From Tenderia sp965602225 (lineage in GTDB: Bacteria > Pseudomonadota > Gammaproteobacteria > Tenderiales > Tenderiaceae), in NCBI GenBank assembly GCA_965602225.1, contig CBFCYE010000007.1, positions 1 through 64,000 of the forward strand: a stretch of DNA of 64,000 bases, in the 5' to 3' direction. Under the pieces are notes generated by a model, which was given only the letters and a program-made list of their open reading frames with translations, ran no database searches and was not told the origin of the DNA. Below are positions 26,044-34,969 of the stretch, in pieces. The position numbers were made by a program, and so were the translations under genes. Position 1 is the first letter of the stretch; every line of letters begins with the position of its first letter.

Positions 26044-28608
26044 TTAACGCGGTGGGAATAAATCGCTTAGCTGGATTCGGCTTAACACTCCTTTGTCGAA
26101 AACCGTTTTAAGCGATATCAGTTGCTGGCGCTGATTACGCCAAATATCTACATCAAACGTAGTCGGGCATTGGTCAGCAATCAACTCTGCCAGTGAAATA
26201 TCTATGGGCAGGGAAATTGAAACTGATAAACATGCCTGTAGCTGTTCGAGTCGATCTTGTATCTTTTTGAGTTGGTAGGCAGAGCATTGCAGTATGTCTG
26301 TCAGCTTGTCCTGATCCAGACTCACAAGCTCACTGATGTGGTTGATGTTGGCAGTAGCGAGGCGCCGCTGAAAGGTATCGCCAATACCCTTGATCCACGC
26401 CACCGGAAGTTTGAGTGTCGAACCGGTTTTTATCGGCGCTGCTTCGTTATTCATATGATGGCTGCTAACCAGCGCATAAGCCTGTGGCCCGTTGGGAATG
26501 TTGGCGCCAATCACCTGTAAGGTGTGGCTGCCTGCGGCTAAGTTGTCGAGCTGGATGCGTTCGACGCTGTTTACGCGGTCAGGTTGGCCTGCCTGGCCCT
26601 GTTCATGATTGCCCCAGATGTGTTGTCCATCTGCTGTGATCAGGCCGAGGTCGAGGTCATTGATCAAATATTCACCGGGATAGTCATACCAGCACAGTAC
26701 CGCGCGAAACGGAGCCGCTGCTGAGGTGGTGAAACTGAATGATTTAAGCGCGCCAGTTTGCAGGCCATCGTGTTGTTGGTCGGTTAACCAGGTGGTTTGG
26801 CTTGGCAGTGACGGCTTCAGATAGAGTCGACCAAAACCGGCTACATGCCGTTCTTCAGTTTCTGGCAAATCTTTTTTGATGACCGCCTGACAGCCAAATA
26901 TCATCAGCGCCTTGAGTGCCGGGCCTGATGGCGCTGTTCCTAAATGGGACTGCCAGGCCTGGCGTAACAGGGCCATGAAACCGCCAGCGACGCCCGTCGC
27001 CATCGAGGTGCCACCGAGATACATATAGTGGGGCATGGGGCTGGTCAGGCCCCAGCCATGTGAGGCGCTGGCGCGTGAACGGGCAGCAGGCAGGTTGGTG
27101 CCCGGGGCGCAGACGTCAGGTTTGATGCGACCATCTCGGGTGGGACCGGTAGAGCTGATCATGGCAATGTGTTGCGGTTGGCCGGAAACGGGGTCGGTCT
27201 TTTCTTTGTGATTGGTAAAGCGGCTGTGCTGTGGATCAAAGCCGTCCCAGCTGCCGCGATATCCCACGCCAGCCAACGGCCCTTCGGTGGCACCCACTGC
27301 GATGACATTCTTGCCGCTGGCCGGGGCGTAGAGGCTGCTTTTGTCGAGTATGCGATCGCCATTGCTGTCACTGCCAGCATTGCCTGCGGCAAATAGAATC
27401 ACTGCGTCAGGATTTTTCCAAAGGAAGCGATCTGCTTCGTAGCTATCATCGGTGTATTGGCCTTTAGCCGGATCGCCCCAGGCGTTGACGTGAATCCGGG
27501 CGCCTTCCTGGCGTGCCCGGTCAAACAGCTCATACAGATCCAGCGGACGACCATTTAAAAAATAGCCGGACTGGATCAGGTGACGTTTATCCGCCTTGAT
27601 GTGTGTGTATTGTTCTATGGCCTGGAATACCAGATTGGCCTTAGGTGCCAGGCCGCTGTATTTGCCCTGGCTGCGTTTGCCATCGCCCAGTGCCAGCCCC
27701 GCAACATGAGTGCCGTGACCTGAATTTTTATCGGCGGCACCATCGTCGCTGCCGGCTGTTTCTGCATACTCTGACCAGGAAGGATTCACCGGCCAGCTTT
27801 GAATGCTCTTAACCCGGCCCTGAAAATCAACATGCAGCTGGTCACTGTTATCTCCTTTGTCCAGGCCGGTGTCGGCCACTGCGATAATCTGGCCATCGCC
27901 GTTATAGGCTGCAAGGCTATCGGCGATATCAAAGTCATCTGCGCCCAGAGTGGTTTGTAGTGGTGTCCAGGCCAGCTCGATCGGGCGGCTAAAATCGGCA
28001 ATCTTTATCCCGGCAATCTTTCTTAGTTTTGAAGCGTCGCCGTCGTAGGCAAGGCGTAATTTAAAGCGGCTTTTTTGCAGTGGTTGGTAACCCTGGGCGA
28101 CTAAATCGCTGCTTACTTGCTGGCGATGTTTTTCAGAAAAGCAGATCAGATCAAGCCAGTTATGAGGTTGTTGCTGTGTATGGCGTTGGCCAAGCTGACG
28201 ACTGCATTGTTGTTCTTGAAACGGCACCATGCCAGTTAGGCAGGGCAGTTCAGTCTTGAGTTGCTGAATGCTTATCTCAGCGGGGATTTCTACACAGAGC
28301 CCATACGGTGGGCAAAAGAAATGTGTTTTTATAGCAAGTTGTTTGAGTCTTGCCAGCCAGTCCTGAGCAATCGGGCCAGCAAAGCGAAGCAGCGAACGGG
28401 GAGTGGTTGAAGGTTCAAACTGTCCCGCCGGAATTGTGACGGCCTGACCATTTACAAATACCTGCTCGCCAGCAATCTGATAACCATCAGCAGCAGAAAG
28501 CGTGATCTTTTTTTTTGTGTGGATTAGCGAAAAACCCGGGTAGGAATGCAGGACATCCTTGTCCACCTTTTCAAGTAACGTCGATCCATTATTGATGACG
28601 AAATACAT
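26044..28608 (-). CDS. S8 subtilisin-family serine protease with C-terminal HhH-like region
   Basis: This protease of about 854 residues has all four subtilase residues: Asp246 (AVADTGLD), His298 (GHGTHVAG), oxyanion Asn410 (FAAGNAG) and Ser535 (GGTSMATG). An unusual N-terminal 220 residues may include an I9-like inhibitory propeptide (RFAGPIAQDWLARL). A jelly-roll-like region follows the catalytic domain (residues of about 600-715), and a helix-hairpin-helix-like segment occupies about 735-795 (WIKGIGDTFQRRL). There is no signal peptide, so it may act in the cytoplasm or leave by another route. ATG 28608, with AGAGG five bases before it, is preferred over 28623. It is the first gene of the cassette. 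Confidence 0.88.
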   Translation of the reverse strand: MYFVINNGSTLLEKVDKDVLHSYPGFSLIHTKKKITLSAADGYQIAGEQVFVNGQAVTIPAGQFEPSTTPRSLLRFAGPIAQDWLARLKQLAIKTHFFCPPYGLCVEIPAEISIQQLKTELPCLTGMVPFQEQQCSRQLGQRHTQQQPHNWLDLICFSEKHRQQVSSDLVAQGYQPLQKSRFKLRLAYDGDASKLRKIAGIKIADFSRPIELAWTPLQTTLGADDFDIADSLAAYNGDGQIIAVADTGLDKGDNSDQLHVDFQGRVKSIQSWPVNPSWSEYAETAGSDDGAADKNSGHGTHVAGLALGDGKRSQGKYSGLAPKANLVFQAIEQYTHIKADKRHLIQSGYFLNGRPLDLYELFDRARQEGARIHVNAWGDPAKGQYTDDSYEADRFLWKNPDAVILFAAGNAGSDSNGDRILDKSSLYAPASGKNVIAVGATEGPLAGVGYRGSWDGFDPQHSRFTNHKEKTDPVSGQPQHIAMISSTGPTRDGRIKPDVCAPGTNLPAARSRASASHGWGLTSPMPHYMYLGGTSMATGVAGGFMALLRQAWQSHLGTAPSGPALKALMIFGCQAVIKKDLPETEERHVAGFGRLYLKPSLPSQTTWLTDQQHDGLQTGALKSFSFTTSAAAPFRAVLCWYDYPGEYLINDLDLGLITADGQHIWGNHEQGQAGQPDRVNSVERIQLDNLAAGSHTLQVIGANIPNGPQAYALVSSHHMNNEAAPIKTGSTLKLPVAWIKGIGDTFQRRLATANINHISELVSLDQDKLTDILQCSAYQLKKIQDRLEQLQACLSVSISLPIDISLAELIADQCPTTFDVDIWRNQRQQLISLKTVFDKGVLSRIQLSDLFPPR

Positions 28609-28864
28609 TGAAGCCTCTTCCATGTAAACATATCGTTATATTCATAAAAAACGATTGTTTATCTTCGTGACTGCTTATTTTAAATGAGAGCGCAGTTTCA
28701 TTTTTACATTAGGTCGCGGTTTGGGGGATGTCAATTAAACAGGTAGTTATGCTTGTTGGGGAACGGTTTTTTTGGGCTTATCAAGAATTGTTAGCTGGGT
28801 ATAACAAAGATGTTGGTATACCCAGCGGCAATTTAGAAATATTTGATAAGACCGAGGTCTGCGA

Positions 28865-29809
28865 TTACTGGATGTTGCTTTCTGTCGCGGTATTGATGCT
28901 GACAGCTACGTTGGTGGTGACGGCGAAGCTGATGTTGTCATCGGTCGATGGGTCATCTAGATCAGCCTCACAGGTGAAGGCCAGGGTGTAGTTGCCGGCT
29001 TCAATAAAACCAATTTCGTAGACAGAATCCCCCGTTCCAGTGTCCAGGGTCACAAGTGCGCTGGTGATGGGGTTGGCGCCTTGGCCACCTTCGTCATCGG
29101 CGCTGATGTTTTCGCCTTCATACAGGTAGACCGCCGGGCTGCAGGTGTTTGGATCAATCAGTGCGCTATCGACCGTGCCGTAGATGCTGCCAACATTGCT
29201 GTTGCTTACCAGGCGCAGGGTGGGGCGCAGGTTGTAATCGCCGCTGCCAGTTTGGTGTACGGATTTGCGTAGGTCAAAATCGACAGTGAAGCTGATCATG
29301 CCGTCTTTAGATGCCTTAAAGTTATGATTGAGTTTTAGACCGCTTTGAGCGCCGCTGGGGATGGTGAGTAAATGTTGGCCTCCAGCACTGGGCACGATGT
29401 AGCCCGGGTTGCTGTCATCCAGGTCGAGACGAATCCATTGGTAGTTGCCGGCTGGGATGCTGGCGTCGGTAATCAGTGGTTTTGAATTGGTGCCGCTGAG
29501 TTTTAGCAGATCGATCTCTTTGACGGTTGGGTTGCTGCATGCTTCAGAGGTGGCGGTCAGTTGGTTGTCACAGAAAACGAAGCTCTGATTGTCTGCGCTT
29601 GAGCTGTGGATCTCCAGGCCGGTAAACCGAATTACGACCTGAGTGGCATCATCTACCGGGGCATCGGTAATGGCCAGGTTGAGCTGGCTGCTGCCAGTTG
29701 TGCGGTTGCCTTCACCACCGCAGCCACTTAGGCCGCTTAGACTAGTACCGATGAATATTAAGGCGAAAAAGCCTGGCAATTTGCCGGCTGAAAAAGATCT
29801 CTGTTTCAT
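28865..29809 (-). CDS. DUF4382-like lipoprotein
   Basis: This is a lipoprotein of about 314 residues whose lipobox LSGC ends the signal (GTSLSGLSGC). It then has the DUF4382 start (LNLAITDAPVDDATQVVIRFTG) and later GNYQWIRLDLDD and LRPTLRLVSN, with a carboxypeptidase-regulatory-like tail. ATG 29809 is preferred to 29830 because AGGTGA precedes it by five bases. It lies 80 bp downstream of the anti-sigma gene on the same strand and could be a member of its regulon. Role unknown; probably surface or periplasmic. Confidence 0.8.
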   Translation of the reverse strand: MKQRSFSAGKLPGFFALIFIGTSLSGLSGCGGEGNRTTGSSQLNLAITDAPVDDATQVVIRFTGLEIHSSSADNQSFVFCDNQLTATSEACSNPTVKEIDLLKLSGTNSKPLITDASIPAGNYQWIRLDLDDSNPGYIVPSAGGQHLLTIPSGAQSGLKLNHNFKASKDGMISFTVDFDLRKSVHQTGSGDYNLRPTLRLVSNSNVGSIYGTVDSALIDPNTCSPAVYLYEGENISADDEGGQGANPITSALVTLDTGTGDSVYEIGFIEAGNYTLAFTCEADLDDPSTDDNISFAVTTNVAVSINTATESNIQ

Positions 29810-29889
29810 TTTGTTCACCTGCTGTCCCAATATTTTTGGAAATCAATAGGCTAATTTTAACATTTTATGGCTATTTTTCGGCCTATCGA

Positions 29890-30138
29890 TTAGTGCTTGT
29901 TTTTAATCACAGTTTTCATTTTTTGTTTGGCATCAGGCGAAAGAGTGTGTTGTTCGTTGCTTTCAATATGTTGATCAAGTTGGCTGCTGGCACCGCGAAG
30001 AAAGTCTAATTGGCGGGCATATTTGCGGCAGTAGTGGCATATAAACAGATGAAACTTCAGGCTGATTCGCTGCCATAGACCTAAGTCCCGGTCGAGTTGG
30101 TCAGAGATGAGCTGTGTTGCTTGTTTGCACGTAATCAT
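29890..30138 (-). CDS. Zinc-finger anti-sigma factor (zf-HC2 type)
   Basis: This 82-aa protein has Cys4 and the zinc-binding HxxxCxxC (H30, C34, C37) of zf-HC2/ZAS anti-sigma domains. It has no membrane segment, so it is a soluble, probably redox- or metal-responsive anti-sigma factor. It lies immediately downstream (12 bp) of the sigma factor gene, which is its likely partner. Confidence 0.82.
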   Translation of the reverse strand: MITCKQATQLISDQLDRDLGLWQRISLKFHLFICHYCRKYARQLDFLRGASSQLDQHIESNEQHTLSPDAKQKMKTVIKNKH

Positions 30139-30150
30139 GTTGATCGCCGT

Positions 30151-30723
30151 TTAATGTTCTGATTTGCCGAACCATTGCAGATCCAGGCACTGGCGCAGCC
30201 GCATGCGCATTCGGGAAAGCATGGTCCACAGGTTGTTAGTCGAGGACAAGGCCATTTCCTGACAGATAGTTTCACTGTCGAGATTGTCTATCTCACGCAG
30301 GATGAATAGCGTCGCCAGGCGCTGGGGCAGGCGGGCAACGCAGGCCTCCAGCGTTTGCCAGAATTGTTGTTGTTCGAGGCTGGCATCTGGGTGACTCCAT
30401 TGCTTGACGTCGATCTGCCAATGGCCGCGGCCATCGAAACTTTCCTGTTCCAGCGGGTCAAATACTATATGGTCGTCCTCAAATGGGCGTTCGCGCACCG
30501 CCTTGCGGATGTAGTCAACGATCTTGTGTTTGAGTATGCCTACCAGCCAGGTCTTTTCGCTGGATTTGCCAGCAAAACGGTCGTATGACTTGAGGGCCGC
30601 AAGAAAGGTTTCCTGCACCATCTCTTCGGCCTGCATAGCGTCACGCAGGCGAAAATTGGCGTGGCGATAGAGAATGTCGCCGTATTGGTCGGGCCAGGTA
30701 TTGGGGTCTGAGAGGCTATGCAT
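30151..30723 (-). CDS. ECF-type RNA polymerase sigma factor
   Basis: This 190-aa sigma factor has region 2 (YRHANFRLRDAMQAEEMVQE, then TWLVGILKHKIVDYIR) and region 4 (LPQRLATLFILREIDNLDSE then WTMLSRMRMRLRQCL). The sequence resembles the TIGR02943 group that is paired with a small zinc-finger protein. The gene pair is probably autoregulated, but I could not identify a promoter. The propeller lipoprotein gene is divergent from it, with the intergenic region (30724-30838) holding both start regions. Confidence 0.87.
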   Translation of the reverse strand: MHSLSDPNTWPDQYGDILYRHANFRLRDAMQAEEMVQETFLAALKSYDRFAGKSSEKTWLVGILKHKIVDYIRKAVRERPFEDDHIVFDPLEQESFDGRGHWQIDVKQWSHPDASLEQQQFWQTLEACVARLPQRLATLFILREIDNLDSETICQEMALSSTNNLWTMLSRMRMRLRQCLDLQWFGKSEH

Positions 30724-30838
30724 GGCATCATTTCTAACATAAATGAATCAGGGTTACGATCCCCGGCAAGGTAAGTGGGTGGGGTGGCTGTGTTAGAATC
30801 TGGTCATGATGATTGACTGTTTCGGAGAAGCAAAAACA

Positions 30839-32707
30839 GTGAGATTTGCTGTCAGAGGGGTTCATATAAAGCTAGTGTCTATACTCGCCTCGTTGTTGTT
30901 AGTGGCGGGCTGTACTAATGATGACAATAGCTTTAGAAGTCTGAACCTGACCGCGACGGCTACGTTGGATGCTCCTACTCAAGCGCCCGCGGTAAAGGTG
31001 ATGATTGTGGGTGATGTGGCGTCCCCCAGATTGGCAGACCTGCTTGAGGTCAGGGGCTATGACGTTACCAATGTGCCGTATGTGGAGTATGAAGCCTCAG
31101 CACCGGCGATGGCCGGTGATTACATCGTCTGGACGGATAAGCGTAACGGCAATTTTGATATCTATGCCTATCAGATTTCGACGGCGACCGAATTCTCTAT
31201 AAGCCTAGCGGATGGCGACCAGCTTGCACCACAGATTTCTGGTGATTATGTGGTGTGGGAGGACTACCGTAACGGCAGTGGCAATGCTGATATCTATGCC
31301 TATCGGTTTTCTACGGCGACTGAGTTTGCCGTAACCACGGCAGCGCGTAAACAGCGTTATCCACAAATTGATGGTGACTATATCGTTTGGCAGGATGAGC
31401 GTAATAATGAGGCAGATATCTATGCCTATCGGATTTCCAGTGGGACCGAGATTGCAATAAGTAATCAGTCTGCTGATGGTGAACAGTGGGCACCGCAGAT
31501 CAATGGTGACAATATTGTTTGGGAGTCATCCCAGGGTGGTTCTACCGATATTAAAGCTTTCAGTATTGCCAATAACTCAGAGTTTATTGTCAATACGACC
31601 AGTTTGCCCAGCGGTAGTCGATACAGTCCTGTGTTATCGGAAAAATACCTGGTCTGGATTGATAACAGCAGTGGTTACGACAACCTTTATGGCTTTAATC
31701 TGATTACTCGTGAAGTACCATTTTTGGTAAGTGCTGTGGCAGCTTCGCAGTTGCGGCCACAAATATCGGGTGAATACGTGGTATGGCAGGATTATCGTAA
31801 TGGTGTTGATTACGATGTCTATGCTTATAACTTTCAAGATCCGGATCCCGTTACTGCTGAAATTAAAGTCTCTGTTCGGGATAAGGCGCAGATCTATCCG
31901 GTCATTGATGGTGACTATATCGCCTGGCAGGATTATCGTAATGATAATTACGATATCTATGCCTATCGTATTTCAACTGGCGAAGAGATCACAATTAGTC
32001 CGCATGGAGCGCCACAGACGCGGCCGCTGCTGGTTGATGGCCAGATTACCTGGCTGGATGGTCGTCGTGGTCTGGTCGATATCAATTTTCGCCAACAGAT
32101 AACTGCGGTAGATCAACTGGCGACGATTGCCTGGCTGACCCCGGCTGGGGTTGTTGATGTTATGGCGGACCAGAAACTGGTGATCCTCGGCAGTAATGTA
32201 TTTTCCGATGAGGTGGTGTTGAATGTTTTTGATGCCGCTCTTGCTGCCAAGGTTAACGTGTTGGGGTTTGGCGGAACCGGGACATCATTGGCCAGTGCCC
32301 TGGCTGCTGCAGGGCGGTATGGTATTAACGTTACCTCAGCAAGTGGTTGTTCGCCGATGCGACTGATTGCCGATGCCCTCGTCAATGATATTCATCCATT
32401 GTTTGCGGATGTTGATGTTGAGGCGATTCTGGTGTTGGAATCAGACCTGGCTGTTACCATGGATGAATTGGCAATCGAAACCGATACCAGCGTCTCTGTT
32501 AGCCCGGCAGACTGGGATATGCTGGCAAGCTTCAGCGGCAGAATGTGTAATGCTGCAGCGTCGGCTATTGTTGAATTTAGCGATGAGGGGGGGGCAAAGG
32601 TGATACTCGATGGTGCTGCCGGTGTTGCTGATAAGTATGTCTATTGGAGCGCCACTCGCTGGAGCATGTTCAATAATGTAGTCAGCTATTTGAGTAGTAC
32701 GGAGTGA
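30839..32707 (+). CDS. Eight-repeat TolB-like beta-propeller lipoprotein
   Basis: This is a lipoprotein of about 622 residues with lipobox LVAGC after a basic start and hydrophobic core. A short alpha/beta segment (VMIVGDVASPRLADLLEVRG) precedes eight repeats of about 46 residues, each with the pattern GDYIVWxDxRNGxxDIYAY, ending near residue 425. A second alpha/beta region follows with LGSNVFSDEVVL and LGFGGTGTSL. GTG 30839 has GGAGAAG eight bases upstream; the longer ATG at 30806 has no RBS. The repeats resemble TolB/DPP-like propeller blades. Binding partner unknown. It is divergent from the ECF sigma factor gene. Confidence 0.75.
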   Translation: MRFAVRGVHIKLVSILASLLLVAGCTNDDNSFRSLNLTATATLDAPTQAPAVKVMIVGDVASPRLADLLEVRGYDVTNVPYVEYEASAPAMAGDYIVWTDKRNGNFDIYAYQISTATEFSISLADGDQLAPQISGDYVVWEDYRNGSGNADIYAYRFSTATEFAVTTAARKQRYPQIDGDYIVWQDERNNEADIYAYRISSGTEIAISNQSADGEQWAPQINGDNIVWESSQGGSTDIKAFSIANNSEFIVNTTSLPSGSRYSPVLSEKYLVWIDNSSGYDNLYGFNLITREVPFLVSAVAASQLRPQISGEYVVWQDYRNGVDYDVYAYNFQDPDPVTAEIKVSVRDKAQIYPVIDGDYIAWQDYRNDNYDIYAYRISTGEEITISPHGAPQTRPLLVDGQITWLDGRRGLVDINFRQQITAVDQLATIAWLTPAGVVDVMADQKLVILGSNVFSDEVVLNVFDAALAAKVNVLGFGGTGTSLASALAAAGRYGINVTSASGCSPMRLIADALVNDIHPLFADVDVEAILVLESDLAVTMDELAIETDTSVSVSPADWDMLASFSGRMCNAAASAIVEFSDEGGAKVILDGAAGVADKYVYWSATRWSMFNNVVSYLSSTE

Positions 32708-32812
32708 TTGCTTTGGCTTCTGTTCTATAAGTCGTGCAGGACCTATGACGGGTAGGGCTTGATTCAAAACAGCTGTTATAACAAAACAACAAACTTCACT
32801 GGCTTTATGAAT

Positions 32813-32842
32813 AAAAGAAAACGGCCCCCGCAGGAGCCGTTG
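32813..32842 (-). terminator. Rho-independent terminator of the AttH/CruF-like pair
   Basis: On the minus strand, a stem AACGGC ... GCCGTT (plus-strand positions about 32820-32841) is followed by TTTTCTTTT. It sits just beyond the stop of the AttH/CrtC-like gene at 32866. Confidence 0.75.
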
Positions 32843-32865
32843 ATCTTATGGCATAAGTAAATTAG

Positions 32866-33897
32866 CTAGCGACAATAACCATTAAGCTCGACGTAGGCCT
32901 TGCCTATTTCTGCCCCTTCAACGCTACTGACACTGCTCGCGCCTTCCCAGTATTTTGGCCCCACCCAGAAATGGTGCTCGGCCTGTAGTTCCTGATCCTT
33001 AACCATTGGCTCGACGATCCATTCTTCATCGCCCACATTTACCTGCCAGCCACTGGGATAAGTACAACCGCTCTTAGGACTCTTCCATTCACCTAGTATC
33101 TTGACACTAAAATCATCGGCCCCCAGATTATTGGTTTTGCCATCGGGTCCAGTGATGGATGCGTAACTCTCGCCCTTATTTTCCTTGCCGTTGATGTCAT
33201 AGAGCATGATCTGGCGGTTATCGCCCAGTTCAATCGCAAACCACTGCCAGCCCTGAAAGATCGCTTGATAAAGCTCGCCATACTGACGATCAAACCAGCT
33301 TGAACCGGTGACCTTATGTTGCTTACCATCGATAGTGATGGTGCCGGTTGTCTTCATCGCTTCACGTGAGTAGTAATAGGTGTAACCGCCAAAAACATAA
33401 GGATGTGGGCCACCACCATAGTGTAAAACCGGCTCTTTGGATGCCTCCAGCACCAGATCAAAAATATAACCTTCGACTTCGCCATGCAGCGTATCTGAGC
33501 CACCACCACCTATTGCTGTCACCTTGTTGGTTTCATCAGAACTCAGATCAAATTTTCCATCCAGCTGTGAAGGCAAACTGAAAGTTTTAACGTACTCCTT
33601 GAAGTGAAAAGAATTGTCGTCAATATCGGTAACAGCAACTTGAATGAGTTGGTCTTTGAAGATGACAAAACTATCAAAGGTGAAAAAGACCACTTCATAA
33701 CCAAAACGCTTACCCTCTTCCGTTTCCAGGTGTCCGGTCCAGTACCACCACTGAACATCCTCTTCTGGTAAGAAGGCATCATCCTGAGGTAGCTCTACTG
33801 GGCCAATCAGCCCCTTTTGTGGCGCTGCCACCATGTATACGGCAAGAGCAATTAACAGCAACCATGGTATCCAACACTTAGATATTTTCTTGAGCAC
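32866..33897 (-). CDS. AttH/CrtC-like (lipocalin-like) exported hydrolase
   Basis: This 343-aa protein has an N-terminal hydrophobic segment (WLLLIALAVYMVA) and then the AttH/carotenoid 1,2-hydratase core (DVQWWYWTGHLET, GYEVVFFTF and SSWFDRQYGE). Relatives include CrtC-type carotenoid hydratases and AttH. A C-terminal second lipocalin-like half ends with a Trp-rich region. It starts inside the end of the CruF-like gene (20-bp overlap), so the two are co-translated. No phytoene synthase or desaturase is in the window, so the substrate may not be a carotenoid. Confidence 0.75.
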   Translation of the reverse strand: MLKKISKCWIPWLLLIALAVYMVAAPQKGLIGPVELPQDDAFLPEEDVQWWYWTGHLETEEGKRFGYEVVFFTFDSFVIFKDQLIQVAVTDIDDNSFHFKEYVKTFSLPSQLDGKFDLSSDETNKVTAIGGGGSDTLHGEVEGYIFDLVLEASKEPVLHYGGGPHPYVFGGYTYYYSREAMKTTGTITIDGKQHKVTGSSWFDRQYGELYQAIFQGWQWFAIELGDNRQIMLYDINGKENKGESYASITGPDGKTNNLGADDFSVKILGEWKSPKSGCTYPSGWQVNVGDEEWIVEPMVKDQELQAEHHFWVGPKYWEGASSVSSVEGAEIGKAYVELNGYCR

Positions 33898-34837
33898 GAT
33901 TTTCTCCTACTGCCGATTCATTATTGGTTTGAGTTATATTTTTTTGAACAGATGGAAACAAAATATTGAGACTGGGCCAGAGGTATCCCAGCATGCCTAT
34001 CGTGATGATTATTGGCATGACAATCACCAGTGCTTGGCTGTGAAGATAAAGTTCTGTTTTGAAGAAGCCAATAATTGACCATACGTAGAGATAGGCTGGT
34101 GCAACCAGAAGCACCCAGTCGACCTTGTTATCACGTGCCATGCTTGGTAAGGCCCGTAACAGTGGAATGGCGCATGCTGAAAACAGCGCCATGGCCATCA
34201 GGGCCTGATTAAGCCAGGTAATGCCCAAACTGTCTAACCAAAGAAAGGTTTTGATGCCAATCATAAAAGCGATAAACGATGGAATGATGGCGACAAAGGC
34301 TATTACCGCATCTCGCCAAAGATGTTGTCCAAGCGGATAGCGACGGGCAAGTAACTGAAAACTGAGTAGGAAGCTGATGACAATCAGAAACCAGCTGACA
34401 TAGTTGGTCCAGGGAATGCCGAACCAGGCATCAGGATAGGCCGGTGTCCAAACCCACATTTCCATGGCAACGAATGGTGGGTCTTCGACAAAGTCGATGA
34501 TGACCGCTAGAAACCCCGCAATTAGAGGTCTTAACCACTCATTCACTCGCAGGCGAATTGCCGTCTGCAAGGCAGCGTAGATGATAATCCCCCAGCCGAG
34601 ACAAATATTTAATGGCACTGGGCCGGGTAAAGCAATTAGTGCTTGTGGATAGTGATAGGGCTGTGGAGTGCTGGAGACTGCAGTGTATTCGACAATAAAA
34701 CCGAACAGCATCGCCGCCAACATGAGAAACAAAAAATAAGGTGCGCGCCGCCAAGCATGGATCATAGTGATGACAGCAACGGCGTATGTGCTGAGTTCGA
34801 TCAGAATATTAATGTTGGATGTTGCCTGCAACTCCAT
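33878..34837 (-). CDS. Carotenoid-biosynthesis-type (CruF/DUF422-like) polytopic membrane protein
   Basis: This is a membrane protein of about 319 residues with nine or so hydrophobic segments. The motif WTPAYPDAWFGIPWTNYVSW and the neighbouring FVEDPPFVAMEMW resemble the DUF422/CruF family of carotenoid hydratases. ATG 34837 is chosen because a G-rich run lies upstream and the longer frame begins in low-quality sequence. It overlaps the AttH-like gene, and the pair probably acts in one pathway in the membrane. Substrate unknown. Confidence 0.65.
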   Translation of the reverse strand: MELQATSNINILIELSTYAVAVITMIHAWRRAPYFLFLMLAAMLFGFIVEYTAVSSTPQPYHYPQALIALPGPVPLNICLGWGIIIYAALQTAIRLRVNEWLRPLIAGFLAVIIDFVEDPPFVAMEMWVWTPAYPDAWFGIPWTNYVSWFLIVISFLLSFQLLARRYPLGQHLWRDAVIAFVAIIPSFIAFMIGIKTFLWLDSLGITWLNQALMAMALFSACAIPLLRALPSMARDNKVDWVLLVAPAYLYVWSIIGFFKTELYLHSQALVIVMPIIITIGMLGYLWPSLNILFPSVQKNITQTNNESAVGENRAQENI

Positions 34838-34969
34838 ATGTAAGCCCCCGTTACATAGTGTTGGTTTGTGTTCAAACCATTCGACACTAAGCAACAACGG
34901 CTAATAGGTAAAAAGCATTAGGATTTATATGCTTTATTAGAAGCGTTTAACTTATTGATTTAACTAGGG

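Noticed and set aside
28728..28991. Plus-strand 87-aa frame upstream of and overlapping the DUF4382-like gene
   Set aside because: Its second half is antisense to the lipoprotein gene, it has no RBS, and its composition is unlike a real protein.
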